A DNA stretch of 64,000 nt from Carettochelys insculpta (Eukaryota > Chordata > Testudines > Carettochelyidae), in assembly GCF_033958435.1 (NCBI RefSeq), contig NC_134138.1, positions 179,474,798-179,538,797 on the forward strand. Reading direction: 5' to 3'. The number at the start of each line of letters is the position of its first letter. The stretch's first letter is position 1. Shown piece after piece: positions 33,027 to 45,780 of this stretch. The notes beneath the pieces are model-generated. The model did no database searches. It saw only the letters and a program-made list of their open reading frames with translations, and was not told the DNA's origin. The position numbers were made by a program, and so were the translations under genes.

Positions 33027-36000
33027 TATTATATGAATGTTTTCACCCTCCATTTTTACCAAGTAATGGAAATTCAAAATAAATCAGTTTGATTCTCCTC
33101 TCTTTTTTCACATACACACACAGACCCACCAACCATCTCCCACTTAAAATAGTTGACTAGTGAGGGAAATAACCCAATTCTTTCCATGACAGACTATATC
33201 CTTCCATAGAAGACCCACCAGATACCAATGGACCAAAGGACACACTCCAACCATATTCCTATGAGCTTTACAGCCACTGACTCTGACTCTATACTCTCGC
33301 TGGATGGCATACCTGAGAACTCCTGTTCAGTTATGCTTTAAAAATGTACACACCTTAATCTAGGACCCTACTGGTTATGTATACCCAAGCAGAACTTGCA
33401 ACTATTTTGCAGAGTGTTATAAATATTTGGAATTCATAAAAGAACATGTGAACAAAATAGATAGATAAAAAAAAAGAAATGATCAAACATTTGACTATTT
33501 TCCCCCAGTCCATTGTCATGTGACTCTTCTCTCTTTGTGTCTCACATACATCTCTGTCACTGCTGTTAAGAGCTATTGGTGGTAAAAAATACCAGCTGTT
33601 GTTTCTGAAGAATCACAGACCAGCGCAGAAGGCAGGATGTGACATATAAAAGGATTCATGGTGCAGCTGTTTAAAAATAAAAACAAGACATTTTGCATGG
33701 GATATCCGGAACACATCTGGTTTTGCCACTGTTATCACAATTCATTTGATGAAGAATCGTAAAAATGTTTATTTAAATTACCACATTTTCTCTGGATTCA
33801 TGGACATAAATCTGTTTTTCATATAACAGCCAGACTGAAACAGAAGGCTAGGGTTTATCACTAGTTTCAACCCATTACACCCAACTTCCTCCATCTCTGC
33901 CATGCCCCCCGCCCCCGCCCGCCACACCTTTATCCTGCCAACTCTTGTGTCAGTTAACTTGGTAAAGATCACCAGCTCTGTACTGAAGTGATACCACAGC
34001 ATGTGACATATTTATGACATTTCAACAACCAAGGAACCCTGACAGTGCATGGAAAGCAGTCACAGGAGCCTGTGCTTTCTGCAAAATGTGCAGTTTTGGA
34101 AAGGATTAAAATTTCATATATCACACAAGTTTCAAAATTATAGAATGCTTCTGCAGTATACAGCTCCTCAGGTTTAGTGAAAAAATTTTGTTGGTTGCCT
34201 TCACTGAATTGAATATATTTAACAGCATATCATATAAATGGATCATTATGTATGGCACTATAATTTGTATATTTAATTACAAAATCTAACTGTATGTTAA
34301 AACAGGTAAATTGATTTCAGCGAAATGAATCCAAATCACCAGGACTTGACCTGAACTTGCAATTTGCTGAGATACATCAAAATTAGGATACATTTTCTGG
34401 GAATTAGTTTAAATTTTTGTTTATCTTTAAACTTACTTAATCTAGTTCAGGAAGAATCAAAAGTGCCAAAATAAAATGGATGAAATACCACCCCAAATGA
34501 AATCAGTGAACATTTTGACATCGATATGTATGAGAGCAGGATTTCATTCCGTGACATAGCTTGTCCTCGTGGTATTTCTGACTCAGTTATGAGGAAATAT
34601 TGGAAATCAAGTAAGAAGCCTTTTATTTAGATGTCCCACTTTTTCAGATCTAAGATGATCAGTGCATTGAGCTCTGAGTCAAACAAACATCCAAAAACAC
34701 TCATTCATCTATTGCTTACCTTACAGAAAAGGTTAGTGAATTTTATTTGTATGGAAATACTACAACCCTGTGGATTCCCACTAGAATGATAAAGATAATT
34801 GCATAGAGAATGTTGTCCTTTGTATTGATCATTCAAATTCTCTATTACATTTTATTTGTAGTTTTATCCCAGAAGTAGAATTCTATTGGTCAGTGTACAA
34901 ATTTGCTAAATAGTAGGGATAATGGGCCCAATTCTCCATTTGAATTCGACAGTTTTAACTATTGAAATCAGAATGGATTTATGTCAGTGTGAAAGTGAAG
35001 TCATGCAATGATGACATAAAAGCTTTGTGTACAGCACTAGTATGTGTTAGAGGGTCCACTGCAGACCTTTGGAAAGCTTCATGGCACAGTAATATTTTTT
35101 CACCTCCCCATCAGTGACAAACTCACTAATGTATTTCTGTGAGTGACGTAAGTGTGTTTCTGCTGATAATCAGACCTGCATTTAGAAAGTGCTCGGTGTT
35201 GTTGCCATGTTCACGTCAAAGGTGTCACTATAGACACCTAAAGTTCACAAATCGTGGAGGCCAACTTGACCTTTCCTAAGTTATTACTACATATAAATAC
35301 TCCTGTCCTCCCTGATGAGCTATTCTTACTTTTGTTGATTTAAAGGAAAACTTAATCTGTAAAAGTCTAGTCCCAAATCCTCTCCAGATCATTAGTGTTT
35401 GAGCAGCATTGCCATCTTGTAGATTGGTGGATTTACTAAATGAAGGCTGGACTGGTGGCCACAGTCCAATTCTTAGACAGAAATTGAACTACCCTCATAC
35501 TTCTCATGTTAATAAGAGTACTAGCACCAGGTTTTGCTGTATGATAGCAGTACATAGTATAGATAAATCAAAGTCTGTTAGCAGGGTGTTCTGATGGCAG
35601 CAGTTATTTGGAAAAAGTAAAGAAAAGGTGAGACTGGGGGAAATTCAGTTCCCAGTCCGTTTTATGGCATGTAGGGTGTTTTTATTGGTACTGTGTCATA
35701 AATGAATGCATCCAAAGGTCTGGATGAGTTAACATTTCCCCAGACACACACACACACACTCACGCACGCATGCACACACACACACAATTAAGTACAATCT
35801 AATCTGTTATCTACAATACTACCACACACTTACACACCTATTTAACTTCGGCTCTTGCTAGCAGCTTCCAGTGCAGAGCTTTCTTAAATAACTTCTTCAG
35901 CTTTGTCAGCATTGTTCTGTGATTCCTTTTATAAGCCTCATCTCCCATCTGGATGTATGAGGATGGGCCTGCCCAGGTGCATATCACAACTGAAACAGCA

Positions 36001-37445
36001 CACAGCTTTGACAGTCCATAGGGAATCCATTCATGATAAACTAGACAAAGACTTCCTTCAGCAGAAATTTGACATAAAGCAAAACTCCAACCTAAACTGC
36101 TAATCTACAGTGACTTTGCCACAGGTGCTATATTGCATTCTGTTTTCTATAGAATAAGACTCAATTCTCATGGAAGAAAATTTAGGTATTCACAAACAAA
36201 CAAGGATTTCTGTAACCTTCATCAATTTGAAATATAAAGCCAACACCAGAAGAAATGAGTTTTTTTTTTTGTTACCCCCATAGGTAGACATGTCTTACCA
36301 CCTCAAAGCACAGAGTCCCAAGTGGTAACTGCACAGTTAATGGTATAAATTTTGATGCCTCTAGATATGCTTCTATTGAACTTAGTGAAATCCTGTGCTT
36401 ATTTAACTATGTCCCTTTAGAGCGGATGATATTTAAGGCTCTTAATCAATACTCTTCTCACTGGTATTAAGCAAGGCTTCTGCAATCTCTCACAGACTCC
36501 AATTCTAAGTTTCATTAAAAAGATTCTTTAAAATCATTAAAGGGCTGACATAATCTCTCCACTATGATATGTAGTTCCAAGTAGAATGTAAAAAAAAAAA
36601 ACCATAGTGTTCTAATACGTACAGTGTTAAGATAATTTTGAACAGTTTTTAAAACTTCTATTTGTAACCATTTCCTTTCATCCCGCGAGCACTGGTGCCC
36701 TTTCAGCATGATTTTGTGACCAGTTTCAATTCAATTTTTGTCATAAAAGCCAAATCTGGAAATACTGAATAGCTCCTCATAGAATTCTCAGAATAGAAGT
36801 GTAGAGTCTAAGGGTCCAGAAAGTCACGAACTGGTGCCTGAGGTGCAATTACCTTCCTGGGAAAAGGAAGAGGAGCAGACAAAATCATTTTTCCCCTTCC
36901 ATTCCTTCTCTCTCTATTTGATAGTGCCTCTCTGTGATACCTGCCCAGAGGAGGTACAAGCCAAAATAAAGATTCTGTGGGCTAAATAATGATGTTGCAT
37001 CAATGTAATTGAGGACACAAAAAATAGAGTTTGATAGTTGGCAATAAGCTGATACATTTGCTGATAATGGATGAGCCAAATAAAACTCCAGCAACACAGC
37101 ATCAACTCAACTAACAGGAGTGAATAGAACTAAAAAAACCCTCCTCATTTTTGTCATTGAAGCGGTAGATATGATGCTGGATACACACCGGCATCAAATC
37201 ACATTAGGAAGAAGGTGCCAATTTTTATACAGTCATTTTTTGACCAAAGTTACAATTTCAAAGGGGGAAGGTTTGATTGTTTCAGGGCAGCCCTCCTCTG
37301 TTGTGGCCTAATGAATACTATGGGTAAAGCTTATTAACAGGCAATGCTGCTTCCCAATGAACCGGACTGAATTGAAAGTTAAATTTAGGCATTCCAGTTT
37401 GCGGTGCAATATTTTGCAGTAATTCTACAAACTTATATCTTATGA
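33027..37445. other. No gene recognised
   Basis: AT-rich DNA. Open frames of at most about 75 codons, none resembling a protein that I know. Contains one CA-type microsatellite at about 35742-35786. Confidence 0.6.
35742..35786. repeat. (CA)n microsatellite, interrupted
   Basis: CA units with GCA and TGCA interruptions. Confidence 0.9.
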
Positions 37446-38105
37446 CAATGTCACAGAATTAGAGAGTTATCAGGTTAGATGGGACTACCAGCGTCACCTA
37501 ACCTAATCCCCCTACCAAGATATGGAATTGATTGTGTCTAAACCACCCAAAATAGATGACTATCTAGCCTCCTTTGGAAAACTCTAGTGAAGAAACTTCC
37601 ACGGTTTCCCCTTTATCTTCTTTTTTCCAAACGAACCCATACTCAGTTCCATCAGCCTTTATCCACATGGTCTTCATTCCATCCCACCGATCATCTTTCC
37701 CACTTGCCTCTGAGTCCTCTCCAGTTTCTCTACGTCTTTTCTATAGATACACAAGCAAGTTGGACATACTGACTCCAGGTGAAGCATAACCAACACAATG
37801 TAGAACAGTACTTTCATCTCCCAAGACTTGTATGGTATACCTGTGTTGTATTTTTTTTCAATAGCATTGCATTGTTGACTCATGTTGAGTTTGTGATCCA
37901 CCACAACTTCCAGACCCTTCTCATGGGTGCAGCTGTCAAGCCAGTATATCCCCTATTCTGTATTTTTGCATTTGGCTTTTATTCACTTAGTGAAGAACCT
38001 TACATTTGTCTTTGTTAAATTTCATTTTGTTGTCCATAGCCCTGTTGTCCAGTTTATGAAGGTTCCTGTAAATTTTAGCTTTATCCTGAAAAGTGTTAGG
38101 AACCC
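37446..38105 (-). mobile_element. CR1-type LINE fragment, minus strand
   Basis: The start ('acagaattagagagttatca', 'ttagatgggactacc') resembles a minus-strand CR1 3' end of the bird-like type. The following sequence ('gttgactcatgttgagtttg', 'tttggcttttattcacttag', 'ttgttaaatttcattttgtt') is typical of the CR1 C-terminal coding and 3' region read backwards. It is heavily decayed and different from the main CR1 subfamily at 39-43 kb. Confidence 0.65.
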
Positions 38106-38539
38106 TGTGATGGGGCTGTGTCGTAGAAGATCCCTTAGGATGTTCCCTGGTGTGCTGATCATGCCACTGACACCCACCTTATTGCTCTCTTGGGCTACTC
38201 CACTGCCCTGTGCTGCTGAGCCATATCCTCTAGTCTGCCCCAGTCAAGGCACAGAGTTAAAGTAACCATCCCCCTTGCAGAGCAAAGCAGATACCGTTTA
38301 ACCACAGGTCTGGGTAGGTGGAGCTCTAGGGCGCAGCACCTAGGAAATCAACTCCCAGAAGGGAACAAAATCCAAGATAAATTTGTCTGTCTAAAATATT
38401 TGCACAGGGCTATTTAGGTAAGCCCCATTTATCAATGAAAGGGAAATGTTCACAGTAAGACTCTCTTTATATAATAATTTACACTTGGCTTGATTATAAA
38501 CAAAAGAGTTTTATTAAGCAAAATAGTAAGATTTAAATG
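38106..38539. other. No gene recognised
   Basis: Moderate GC, short frames, no repeat that I can name. Confidence 0.5.
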
Positions 38540-38770
38540 GTTATAGATAAGGAATCATAGGATCATAGACTCATAGGGCTAGAAGGGACCTCAGGAGGTC
38601 ATCTTGTCCAGCCTCCTGCTTCAAGCAGGCTCAACCCCAACTAACTGAGTGATACCAGCCAGGACCTTGTCAAGCGGGGACTTAGAAACCTCTAGGGATG
38701 GAGAATCCACCACCTCTCTAGGCAATGCGTTCCTCTGCTTCACTACCTTCCTGGACAAGCAGATCAAAAT
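38540..38770 (-). mobile_element. CR1 3'-end fragment, bird-like subfamily, minus strand
   Basis: It begins 'atcataggatcatagactca' then 'gaagggacctcaggaggtca', the complement-strand signature of the common CR1 3' end (TATGATTCTATGATT-like repeats and GACCTCCTGAGGTCCCTTC). The coding part is not recognisable beyond about 38770. Confidence 0.8.
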
Positions 38771-39220
38771 GAGTTACCAATAAAAAAGGGAAAACATCTA
38801 GCTAATTCCATTCTTGTGAGCTGTCATTATATAAGGTGAAATCTTCAGAAATGATCTTATCCTGACCTGGATCTCCAGTAAAGTTCTCTGTCTTTCTTAT
38901 CATGCATCAGGGAATTTCCAAGTCAGGCTAAAAACAAAAGATGGAGGAGATGCATGACCCCCTTATATCATTCCCTTGTCGAGATAATTCCCTTGTTCTC
39001 TTTGGCTATGTTTACAATGTGTTCCTTTTTTTTTAACACAAAATAATTTATGAATTTGCACAGTGCAAATTGTGTACATTATTTCAAAATATCTTATTCC
39101 AAAGTTGATGGGAGCAAAAAGCCAGAGGCAGGAGCGACCAGGGGAGCGAAGTGGACAGGGAGCTGCAGACAGGGGAGTTTAAGAGGGAGTTTGGGAGGAA
39201 GTGTGACAGAGAGGACTATA

Positions 39221-40279
39221 ATGGTTAGGAAGACCCGCAACACCTGTGCCAGCACAACTGCTGTCTCCTCCACTTGTGCCTGTAGCCAGACAGACTGCCT
39301 GACCATGGATGTTTCTTCCCAGATCCTGGTGTTGTTCTGCAAGGACAGTGGCTTGCTGTTCCCACTTACTGATACCCAGGCTGAGGGGAATGTTCAGTGT
39401 GAAAAGTGCCTGCCGGTGGAATCTCTCAGGTGGCAGGTAGGGGAGCTACAGGAGGAGGTGGCCCGGTTGAGGAGTATCTGAGTCCATGAGCAGTTCCTGG
39501 ATAGTATTCAGGTGGAGACTGCGGAGGTAACTGTCCCAGTGCACAGGACGGCTGATAAACTACTGGAGGAGGTGGACCAGGGTGGACACTGGCAGCTGGT
39601 TACTTCTTGCGGTGGGCAGTGTCCCACCCCTGCTCAGAACCCTCCCACCGTGGCACTGGAAAACCACTATGCTGTACTCGATACAGGAGACCAAGAATTA
39701 CCGCGTACAGAAGAGAAGAAGCCTCATACCCCCAAGGCTGAGAAGTCTACTGCCACCCCTGCAAGAAGGAAACGTAGAGTAGTGGTGGTTGGAGAATCTC
39801 TTCTGAGGGAGACGGAGGCATCCATCTGTCACCCTGACATTTCATCTCAGGAGGTCTGCTGCCTTCCAAGTGCCCGTATCCGAGACGTTATGGAGGCATT
39901 GTCGAGGATTATCTGGCCCTCTGACTACTATCCCATGCTTCTCATCCATGTGGGCACTAATGATACTGTGAGGTGTGATGCTGAACCGGTCAAGAGTGAC
40001 TTCAGGGCTCTGGGGTCACGGGTCAGGGAGTTTGGGGTGCAGGTGGTATTCTCTTCAATCCTGCCTGTCAGAGGTAGGGGCGCAGGCGGAGACAGGTGTA
40101 TTCTAGAGGTGAATGCTTGGTTGCATAGATGGTGTCACCAGGAAGGCTTTGGTTTCTTTGACCACAGGATCCTTTTCCAGGAAGGACTGCTAGGCAGAGA
40201 TGGCATTCACCTTTCAGGGAGGGGGAAGACCATATTCGGACACAGGCTGGCTAACCTAGTGAGGAGGGCTTTAAACTAG
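39221..40279 (+). pseudogene. CR1 ORF1: RNA-binding/esterase-like protein, one stop codon
   Basis: The start ATG 39221 (MVRKTRNTC) is the CR1 ORF1 start. The N-terminal 85 residues contain spaced cysteines (CACSQTDC and CEKC) and a leucine-rich helix, then a TGA at 39479 in place of an Arg codon of the CGA type (a CpG transition). After the stop the frame continues to 40279. It contains an SGNH-hydrolase-like domain: VVVVGESLLR (usually GDSLL, so Asp is replaced by Glu but the Ser nucleophile is kept), HVGTNDT (block III), and DGIHLS (catalytic Asp/His pair). The domain is known from CR1 and L2 ORF1 proteins. Apart from the single stop the frame is intact. Confidence 0.85.
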
Positions 40280-40404
40280 GTTCGACGGGGGCAGGGGAGC
40301 AAAGCCCGCAGGTAAGTGGAGGGCGTGGATACCTGGGAGATGAACTTGAAATGGGAGGGAGTATGGGCTACACTGGGAGAGTAAAAAGAGGGCCAGGGCA
40401 AAAC

Positions 40405-42905
40405 TGGGAGGCAAGATCAAAATCATTGTCTGAGATGCCTATATACAAATGCAAGAAGTATGGGAAATAAACAAGAAGAATTGGAAGTACTAATAAATGA
40501 ATACAACTATGATATCGTTGGCCTCACAGAAACTTGGTGGGATAATACTCATGATTGGAATGTTGGTATTGAAGGGTACAGCCTGCTTAGGAAGGATAGA
40601 CAGGGAAGAAAGGGGGGAGGTGTTGCCTTGTATATTAAAAATGTACACACTTGGACAGAGGTGGACATGGACGGGTTGAAAGTCTCTGGGTTAGACTCAG
40701 AGGAGTAAAAACCAAGGATGAGGTCCTACTAGGAGTCTACTGCAGGCCCCCTGGCCAGGTGGAAGAGGTGGATGAGGCTTTCTTTAAACAGCTAACAAAA
40801 TCATCCAGGGCCCAGAATTTGGTGGTGATGGGGGAGTTCAACTATCCAGGTATATGTTGGGAAACTAATACAGCAGGGGACAGACTGTCCAATAAATTCT
40901 TGGATTGAATTGCATGGAAACTGTTTAAAGACACCATACTAGAGGCCCAACTTAAATGTATACCCCAAATAAAAAAACACAGTAAGAGACCTAACAAAGA
41001 ACTACCATGGCTTAACAGCCATGTTAAAAAGGCAGTGAGAGAGAACAGGGCAGCTTTTAAAAAGTGGAAGTCAAATCCTAGTGAGGAAAATAGAAAGGAA
41101 CATAAACACTCCCAAATTAAGTGTCATAATGTAGTAAGAAAAGCCAAAAAAGATTTTGAGGAACAGCTAGCCAAAAATTCAAAAAATGATAGTAAAATGC
41201 TTTTTTAAATACATTAGAAGCAGGAAGCCCACTAAAAAAGCAGTGGGGCCCTTGCACGATAAAGATATAAAAGGAGCGATCAAGGAAGACAGTGCCATTG
41301 CGGAGCGATTAAATGATTTCTTTGCTTCAGTCTTCACGGCTGAGGATGTTACAGAGGTTCCTAAATCTGAGCCAGCCTTTTTAGGTGACAAATCTGAGGA
41401 ACTCTCCCAGATTGAAGTGACATTAGAGGAGGTTTTGGAGTTAATTGATAAGCTGAATAGTAACAAGTCTCCAGGACCAGACGGTATTCACCCAAGGGTT
41501 CTGAAAGAACTCAAATGTGAAATTGCGGAGTTATTAACAGTGGTTTGTAACCTATCCTTTAAATCCGCTTCCGTACCCAATGACTGGAAGACGGCCAATA
41601 TAATGCCAATATTTAAAAAAGGCTCCAGAGGAGACCCTGGCAATTATAGACCGATAAGTCTAACATCAGTACCAGGCAAATTAGTAGAAACAATAGAAAA
41701 GAATAAAATTGCAAGGCATGTAGAAGAGCACGAATTGTTGGGCAAAAGTCAGCATGGTTTCTGCAGAGGGAAGTCGTGTCTAACTAATCTATTAGAATTC
41801 TTTGAAGGGGTTAATAAACATGCGGACAAGGGGCACCCAGTGGACATAATATACCTAGATTTCCAGAAAGCCTTTGACACGGTCCCACACCAAAGGCTTT
41901 TATGTAAATTAGGCGGTCATGGGATAGGAGGAAAGATCCTTTCATGGATCAGGAATTGGTTAAAAGACAGAAAACAAAGGGTTGGAATAAATGGTAAATT
42001 TTCACAATGGAGGGGGGTAACTAGTGGTGTTCCCCAGGGGTCAGTCCTGGGACCGATCCTGTTCAACTTGTTCATCAATGATCTAGAAATGAGGTAAGCA
42101 GTGAGGTGGCAAAGTTTGCAGATGACACCAAGTTGTTCAGGACAGTCAAAACCAAAAGGGATTGTGAAGAACTACAAAAAGATCTCAGCAAACTGAGTGA
42201 TTGGGCAGCAAAATGGCAAATGAAATTTAATGTGGGTAAGTGTAAGGTAATGCACATTGGAAAAAATAACCCAAATTACACGTACAACATGATGGGGTCA
42301 AATTTAGCTACGACAGATCAGGAAAGGGATCTTGGAGTTATAGTGGATAGTTCTCTGAAGACATCCACGCAGTGTGCAGCGGCAGTTAGTAAACAAATAG
42401 GATGTTAGGAATTATTAAAAAAGGGATAGATAATAAGACAAAAGATATCATACTTCCCCTATATAAAACTATGGTACGCCCACATCTTGAGTACTGCGTG
42501 CAGATGTGGTCTCCTCACCTCAAAAAAGATATATTGGCATTAGAAAAGGTTCAGAAATGGGCGACTAAGATGATTAGGGGTTTGGAACTGGTCCCATATG
42601 CGGAGAGGCTAGAGAGACTGGGACTTTTCAGTCTGGAAAAGAGGCGATTGAGGGGTGATATGATAGAGGTATATAAAATTATGAATGGTGTGGAGAAAGT
42701 GAATATAGAAAAATTATTTACCTTTTCCCATAATACAAGAACTAGGGGACACCAAATGAAATTGATGGGTAGTAGGTTCAAAACTAATAAAAGGAAATTT
42801 TTCTTCACACAGCGCACAGTCAACCTGTGGAACTCCTTGCCGGAGGAGGCTGTGAAGGCCAGGACTCTATTAGGGTTTAAAAAAGAGCTCAGGTTAGGTC
42901 CATAA
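40405..42905 (+). pseudogene. CR1 ORF2: endonuclease and reverse transcriptase, broken
   Basis: In order: an apurinic-type endonuclease with YDIVGLTETWW (catalytic Glu) and GGGVALYIK at 40.46-40.7 kb; then, in another frame, GVYCRPPGQ and [13 protein letters not shown] (normally GDFN, so the Asp is replaced); then a deletion removes the rest of the endonuclease near 40910. Reverse transcriptase follows at 41.2-42.4 kb with [34 protein letters not shown] (palm Asp), [11 protein letters not shown] and, after a frame change near 42095, FADDTK (palm Asp pair). The C-terminal part ([15 protein letters not shown], then NLWNSLPEE) lies in a further frame to 42905. At least three frame changes and one deletion separate these pieces. 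Confidence 0.88.
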
Positions 42906-43113
42906 ATGGCTATTAGCCAGGGGTAAAGTATGGTGCCCTAGCCTTCAGTACAAGGGCAGGAGATGGATGGCAGGAGATAAATCACTTGATCATTGTCTTC
43001 TGTTCTCCTTCTCTGGGGTACCCGGGATTGGCCACTGTCGGCAGACGGGATACTGGGCTGGATGGACGTTTGGTCTGACCCAGTATGGCCATTCTTATGT
43101 TCTTATGTTCTTA

Positions 43114-44056
43114 AATACAAAAATAATATATGCACAAAAACAGGTTTTACAGATCCAGTAGGTTATAACATTAAAAATGATAAGTCACAAGCCACGTCTT
43201 GTTCAAAGCATTTTTGAGTTATTCATATTTATATTCATAACCCATTTTCCCTAAAGCATGGGCTTAGCTTTGTGTTATCTGAAAATTTGATTATCATGCT
43301 CTTTACTCTTTTTTACATGGCTCATTAATAACTAAGTTAAACAATGCTAGACACAGAAAAAAATTACTGTAGACCCAGTTTGAGTCCTCCTTCAGTCTGA
43401 CATAATTCCAGTAACAGTTACTCTCCATTTGCAGTTGTTTAATCCATTATGTAAACACACTTAAAGTAGTTCCACCAAGACCACATTTCTCCAGTGTTTT
43501 TCGTCATTGTGAGTGTGCTATGATTTAGTTAATCACTATAGTATACTATAAGATTAACTTTATAACATAAACCCTATTTAAAATCTAATTTTTATGCCAG
43601 GGATGGTTGGCATAATATAGGGTCTGGTTCAGTTTTCTAAGGGTTCTTTTTGAAAGTTCAAGTACCCTGGGCTGAAGCTCCCAGCTAGAAATCTGAAGCT
43701 TCTGATGTTGGTTTGCTTGGGAATCAACCACAGAGAATATATTTAGTGTGGAAGGACAAAACATGGGCATTTTCTTTGTTGTTGACTTTTGTTTCATTTC
43801 CACTACTGCCAAAGATGGTATCTTTAACATAAGAGAACTAAAGAGAGCTAAAGAGCAGGTGTCAGATCAAAGCCATAGAGGTTATGTTGTTTTAGAAAAA
43901 TCAGGCAACAGTGTCTTTGCAAGAATGCCTTCAAAGGCAATTGTTCTTATATGATTTTTGTCTTAAAGGCACACATACAGAGACAGTACACAACAACTGC
44001 TTTATTTTTTCTTGATGTGGGGTATACATTTTTATCTCCATTATAAAATACCGTTC
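43114..44056. other. No gene recognised
   Basis: AT-rich; open frames up to about 81 codons without recognisable content. Confidence 0.6.
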
Positions 44057-44059
44057 TTA

Positions 44060-44934
44060 GGCTGTGTCTAGGCTGTGCAGAACTGCTGGCAAAAGATACG
44101 CGAATTGCATGTTAAGGGAAGATTTAACTCGCTCACCCTCAGTGTGGTGTTGAGTTCAACTCTAGGATTCCACAGAATTTCAAGTTCAGAATCCAATCCA
44201 CAAGTATCCTTTATTGAGGTACAGAATTACAGCTCGAGCTGGGTGCCTCCGGAGAGGGACCCCGCCCCCCAGAAATCACCGGCAATTATACTCTTTACAG
44301 TTTATAACACTGCCCATACCCCTGTCCAAAGTCCAATCCCCTAATTTGAGTAGGGGTCTTTACTCTTCCCCATTGGATGTTTCTGTTGCTGAGAGGACTG
44401 TCTGTTTGCTGGGTGTTTGATCTTCTTCAGTAGGCAGTTATCTCAGCTCCTTACATTTTTCTTCTATCTCCCAGTTGCAAACTTCCAATTAGCACGATAT
44501 CGGGCAGTTTTCACCGGTTCTGCAGCTGCTGTTTCAGCCTTTCTCCCAGGTCAGTTTGACCTGGGCCTAAGGCTTCAACTACTTTAGCTACTAGTGCTAA
44601 GCTAAGAGAACAAACTCTTTAAAACATGCATATAAAATGACATATAAATGATTTTCCCTTAACATTGCAAAACACATTTTTGTATCTTTTGCCAACTGTT
44701 CTGTTGGGAGAGGCTTTTCCAACATTTGGCCCATCCAGGTGAGGTCAAATGTTGTAAAACCCCTCTGACAAGACATGCCTTCTTCCTCATGGAACGAGGT
44801 GTACAGGGGTGTCAACAGAATGTGCCTGGCCAGCAAATCCCTTGCAACAGATCTGCAGTCTGGATGTACACTCTGTCAACAGCCTTTTGTCAACAGAAGT
44901 TTTGTCAACAGAAGCCTGCAGTGTATACATAGCC
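44060..44934. mobile_element. Harbinger-like miniature element interrupted by an LTR
   Basis: It starts ggctgtgtctaggctg (44060) and ends tgtatacatagcc (44934), flanked by TTA on both sides (44057-44059, 44935-44937), the classic Harbinger target. About 315 bp belong to the element, and a 555-bp LTR sits in its left part. The right half contains repeated 'tgtcaacagaag' words. It is related to the element at 25023-25296. Non-coding. Confidence 0.8.
44110..44664 (-). mobile_element. Solo LTR of an endogenous retrovirus, minus strand
   Basis: The segment starts TGTTAAGGGAA and ends TTCCCTTAACA, so it has TG...CA ends with an 11-bp inverted repeat. It is flanked by the 5-bp direct repeat TTGCA (44105-44109, 44665-44669). 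On the minus strand a TATA-like word (gtataattgcc) is followed by AATAAA in 'cctcaataaagg' at suitable spacing for promoter and polyadenylation signal, which fixes the orientation. No internal viral genes remain. Such solo LTRs arise by recombination between the two LTRs of a provirus. Class uncertain; the 5-bp duplication is a clue only. Confidence 0.8.
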
Positions 44935-44937
44935 TTA

Positions 44938-45780
44938 AAGGAAACAGGAGAGACACCATGATAGGACTTAGTTCTCGAGTCAATCCTGTTTTTCAAATGA
45001 GAAGTTTTCTTTCGCTATGGATAGCCTCTTTTTTTTCAAAAACATGCTTTTTTCACAAAAAGTGGTGATAATGTTAAAATGTTTGCAATTCCAGTTTTAC
45101 ATTTTTATTATCTGCTCATCAAACTCTGGTGTTTTACGAAGCAGTGGATCCCAGGGGAGATCTTTAATGTCTTTGAGGGTGAGTTTCACTGAATTATTAA
45201 ATAATTCAAAGAAGAGCTTTAAGTACCCTATTGGCAGTTGTTGGCCTTCTTAACATGCATGCTTAGAGATGGATATGAAGAGACTATTAGGTAGAAATAT
45301 GCTCAGCAGATATGGGGCTGTAGTGTAATAGTAAAGTAAGAACTTCTCCTCCTGAACTTTGGCCTATTCCTAGAATCAAACTGAACTATGAACCTGGCTT
45401 TTAGATTTGGGAAAATTTAAGAACTTCTATTTTGTTTCAAGGTGAGGTGGGTGCTTAGTCAGCCAGAAGGTATGCCTGTTTTATTCCGGATTAGAGTGAT
45501 AATGAGGTCTTCTGTCCCATGAATTACAGAAATGCTATTTTCTTCCCACTGCTCCCGCCTATTTCCAACCTGCAGTGCTTCTAAGTACTGCCTGGCTCTA
45601 GGACCACAGCAGATGGCAAACTGAGGGGGTTTCTTTGGGGGTTGCCCAATGTCCAGGTGTAAGAGAATCAATTGTTATAGGTAGCTTACAGTAATTACAG
45701 TTCTTTAATTAAGATTTTTTGGACCACACAGGAAAACTTTATTGTCAACCAGCCTCTTCCCCCAAGGCAAGACTCATACT
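44938..45780. other. No gene recognised
   Basis: No supported features. Short frames only. Confidence 0.55.

Larger units (their letters stand above)
39106..43113 (+). mobile_element. Near-full-length CR1 LINE
   Basis: About 4 kb on the plus strand: a 5' leader (from 'gagcaaaaagccagaggcag'), ORF1 with a zinc-finger-like and an esterase-like domain, ORF2 with endonuclease and reverse transcriptase, and the 3' end 'ggtctgacccagtatggcca' followed by attcttatg-type repeats (43090-43113). CR1 moves by target-primed reverse transcription of its own RNA. An internal deletion near 40910 and several indels and stops make this copy inactive, but it is by far the youngest-looking CR1 here. Confidence 0.92.
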
